DNA of 64,000 nt from Paratractidigestivibacter sp963630635 (GTDB taxonomy: Bacteria; Actinomycetota; Coriobacteriia; Coriobacteriales; Atopobiaceae): contig CAVGOA010000002.1 of the NCBI GenBank assembly GCA_963630635.1, forward strand, positions 62,001 to 126,000, given 5' to 3'. The notes under the pieces were generated by a model. That model was not told the origin of the DNA. It ran no database searches and was given only the letters and a program-made list of their open reading frames with translations. The position numbers were made by a program, and so were the translations under genes. This document shows, piece by piece, positions 62,172 to 64,000 of the stretch (positions are counted from its first letter, which is position 1; each line of letters opens with the position of its first letter).

Positions 62172-62972
62172 GTGCTTCGCTTTGACAAGTACGTCTGCCC
62201 CGCCACGACGCAAGAGGCCTACGAGCTGGTGCAGCAAGACCGCATGGCCACCGTTATTGGCGGCATGATGTGGCTGCGCCTTTCTGACCGCGTGGCTCCG
62301 CTGGGCATCGACCTTTCCCGCTGCGGCCTGGACACCATCGAAGAAACCGATGACGCCTTTGTCATTGGCGCGATGGTCACGTTGGCCCAGCTAGAAGAGC
62401 ACCCCGGCTTCGAGGCCATGGTGCGCGACAGTTTTCGCGACGGCGTGCACGACATCATTGGCACGCAGTTTAGGAACCTTGCCACGGTGGGCGGCTCGGC
62501 CTACGCGCGCATGGGCTTCTCGGACATCGTGACCGCGCTTCTGCCCCTGGACACCTGGGTCGAGTTCACCGGCGCCGGCACCAAGAGCTTCGCCGACTTT
62601 GTGGGCGGGGGCGCCGCGCGCGATGTGCTGGAGCGCATCGTCGTGAAGAAGCACGACTACCAGGCCAATTTCCAGTGCCTAAGAAACTCGGCCACGGACT
62701 TCTCGACGCTAAACGTCTGCGCGGCGGCGTGGGACGGGCAGTGGCGCCTGGCCATTGGCGCGCGCCCCAAGAAGGCCGTGCTTTTACAGGGAGAAGACCT
62801 GGGGCTTCCCTACGACTTCACGCCCCAAGAGCTTGACGCCGCATGCGAGAAGGCCGCGGCCGTCGAGTACGGCGCCGACCGCCGAGGCAGCGCCGAGTAC
62901 CGCAGCGAGCTGGCCCGCGTCCTTTCTCGCCGCGCCCTTCAAAACGCCGCGCAGCAGGAGGTGTGCGCCTAA
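62172..62972 (+). CDS. Molybdenum hydroxylase FAD-binding subunit (xanthine dehydrogenase type)
   Basis: 266 residues. FAD motifs of the CoxM/XdhB family: TVIGGMMWLRLSDR near 28 and GTQFRNLATVGGSAYARMGFSD near 97-118 (family signature TIGGN-like ATVGGS). The C-terminal CO_deh_flav_C-like domain follows. It passes electrons from the Fe-S/Mo subunit to an acceptor. The GTG at 62172 follows AAGGAGA. The next gene overlaps by TAATG. Confidence 0.88.
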   Translation: MLRFDKYVCPATTQEAYELVQQDRMATVIGGMMWLRLSDRVAPLGIDLSRCGLDTIEETDDAFVIGAMVTLAQLEEHPGFEAMVRDSFRDGVHDIIGTQFRNLATVGGSAYARMGFSDIVTALLPLDTWVEFTGAGTKSFADFVGGGAARDVLERIVVKKHDYQANFQCLRNSATDFSTLNVCAAAWDGQWRLAIGARPKKAVLLQGEDLGLPYDFTPQELDAACEKAAAVEYGADRRGSAEYRSELARVLSRRALQNAAQQEVCA

Positions 62973-64000
62973 TGGAGATCTCTTTCACCCTTAACGGCCG
63001 CCCCGTGACCCAAGACGTCCAGCCCGACCAGACCGTCTTCTCGTGGTGCCGCGCGCACGGCATCAAGAGCGTCAAGTGCGGCTGCGAGACCAGCAACTGC
63101 GGCCTGTGCACCGTGTGGTTGGACGGCAAACCGGTGCTGTCGTGCTCGGTCAACATGGCGCGCGTCGACGGCCACGAGCTCACCACCCTTGAGGGCACGG
63201 GCCCGGCCCGCGAGCTTTTTGCCCAGTGCATGGCAGAAGAGGGCGCCGAGCAGTGCGGCTTTTGCTCGCCCGGCCTTGAGATGGACGTGCTGGCCCTGGA
63301 CCGCGAGAACCCCGACGCCACAGACGCCGAGATTCGCCGCGCGCTTTCGGGCAACCTGTGCCGTTGCTCGGGCTACACGGGGCAGATGCGCGCGATCAGG
63401 CGCTTCTTGGCCCGCCACAAGAACGCGCACGGCGCTCTGCCGCCGCGCAGCTTTGCCGCAGAAGACCAGGTAAGGACCGCCGCGGCCGGGGTCACCGGCG
63501 TCGACCGGGGCACACGCATCTCGGCGCCGGCCGTGAAGAAGGACGCGTATTCCCTTCTCGCCGGCAAGCCCGCCTACGTGGACGACTTGGCCCCGGCAGA
63601 CGCCTTGATCGTGCGCCTTGTGAGAAGTAACCAGGCCCACGCGCGCGTGAAGGCCGTCGACACCGCGAAGGCTCTGGCCATCCCCGGCGTTGTTGCCGTG
63701 TGGGGGCCTGACGACGTGCCGCACAACCGCTTTACCCTGGCCGGCCAGTCCTACCTGGAGTGCTCGCCGTACGACACGGTGATCTTGGACGACACCGTGC
63801 GCTACGTGGGCGACGAGGTGGCCATCGTGGTGGCCGAGACCGAGGAGGCCGCCGCGGCCGCCGTCAAGGCCGTGAAGGTCACCTACGAGAAGCTGCCCGC
63901 GATCATCGACGTGAGCGAGGCCTTGGACAACGAGGTCCTGGTACACGACGAGGACGACTGGAAATACGGCGCCGACGAGACGGGCGACCGCAGCCGCAAC
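62972..64000 (+). CDS. Fused [2Fe-2S] and molybdopterin-binding molybdenum hydroxylase subunit (partial)
   Basis: An ATG at 62972 (overlapping the upstream stop) opens a frame that runs to the window end, 343 codons. Residues 1-160 hold two [2Fe-2S] clusters: VKCGCETSNCGLCTVWLDG near 40 and QCGFCSPG … GNLCRCSGYTG near 95-135. Residues 185 on begin the large subunit (YSLLAGKPAYVDDLAP, YVGDEVAIVVAETEEAA), so small and large subunits are one polypeptide. With the FAD gene it makes a xanthine-dehydrogenase-like hydroxylase. The substrate cannot be told; the Mo-binding part lies beyond the window. Confidence 0.9.
   Translation, partial: MEISFTLNGRPVTQDVQPDQTVFSWCRAHGIKSVKCGCETSNCGLCTVWLDGKPVLSCSVNMARVDGHELTTLEGTGPARELFAQCMAEEGAEQCGFCSPGLEMDVLALDRENPDATDAEIRRALSGNLCRCSGYTGQMRAIRRFLARHKNAHGALPPRSFAAEDQVRTAAAGVTGVDRGTRISAPAVKKDAYSLLAGKPAYVDDLAPADALIVRLVRSNQAHARVKAVDTAKALAIPGVVAVWGPDDVPHNRFTLAGQSYLECSPYDTVILDDTVRYVGDEVAIVVAETEEAAAAAVKAVKVTYEKLPAIIDVSEALDNEVLVHDEDDWKYGADETGDRSRN

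Overview
The window is GC-rich (roughly 65%) bacterial DNA with densely packed genes. It carries a sortase-type (VPYTG) Cna-B adhesin, Tat/lipoprotein leaders, a SEC-C methionine aminopeptidase, CstA and a molybdenum hydroxylase. This suggests a gut actinobacterium, most likely Coriobacteriia (Collinsella/Olsenella-like). That assignment is inference; no rRNA or tRNA gene was seen. Two runs of N (8288-9204 and 25236-25743) hide parts of genes.

Layout. 1-6.2 kb: LytTR two-component pair, GH3 lipoprotein, small lipoprotein, TatA, hypothetical. 6.4-11.8 kb: phosphofructokinase, MgtC, N gap, a deoxyinosine glycosylase fused to a Vsr endonuclease, M18 aminopeptidase. 11.8-20.1 kb: MacB/FtsX-type ABC transporter, YgjP-like protease, TetR with a divergent P1B-ATPase, TrmO. 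20.4-25.2 kb: a five-gene run of permuted ATP-grasp, alpha-E, transglutaminase and two AstE/AspA-like genes, one lacking its zinc ligands. 25.7-34.5 kb: cupin, CstA with an attenuator-like leader, nitroreductase, YaiI, GNAT, nuclease-like gene A, acetolactate synthase, Fe-alcohol dehydrogenase. 34.7-40.1 kb: binding protein plus a hybrid histidine kinase that contains GGDEF. 40.3-47.6 kb: two surface proteins. 48.1-52.9 kb: nuclease-like gene B between perfect 242-bp repeats, then an ABC exporter. 53.1-58.5 kb: binding protein, hybrid kinase, GGDEF-REC-HD-GYP and HPt operon, a self-contained phosphorelay onto cyclic-di-GMP. 58.7-64 kb: Map, nuclease-like gene C, TIM-barrel protein, molybdenum hydroxylase.

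The most unusual content is a set of three modules (about 30.1-31.5, 47.8-49.6 and 59.6-61.0 kb). Each holds one member of a paralogous family of about 340 residues. Its C-terminal half resembles the Vsr/DUF559 nuclease fold. Each gene is bracketed on both sides by several direct and inverted copies of its own short motif. The motif differs between modules, but the spacing (41 bp in A and B) and layout are shared. This resembles REP/RAYT elements, with a Vsr-like nuclease where the transposase would be. Two orphan palindrome families look related: one 126-bp dyad and four copies of a 72-bp stem-loop.

A second window-wide signal is the word CTTCTCG/CGAGAAG. I counted about 120 copies by eye, against roughly 7-8 expected from base composition. 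Many lie in intergenic hairpins and between the repeat motifs.
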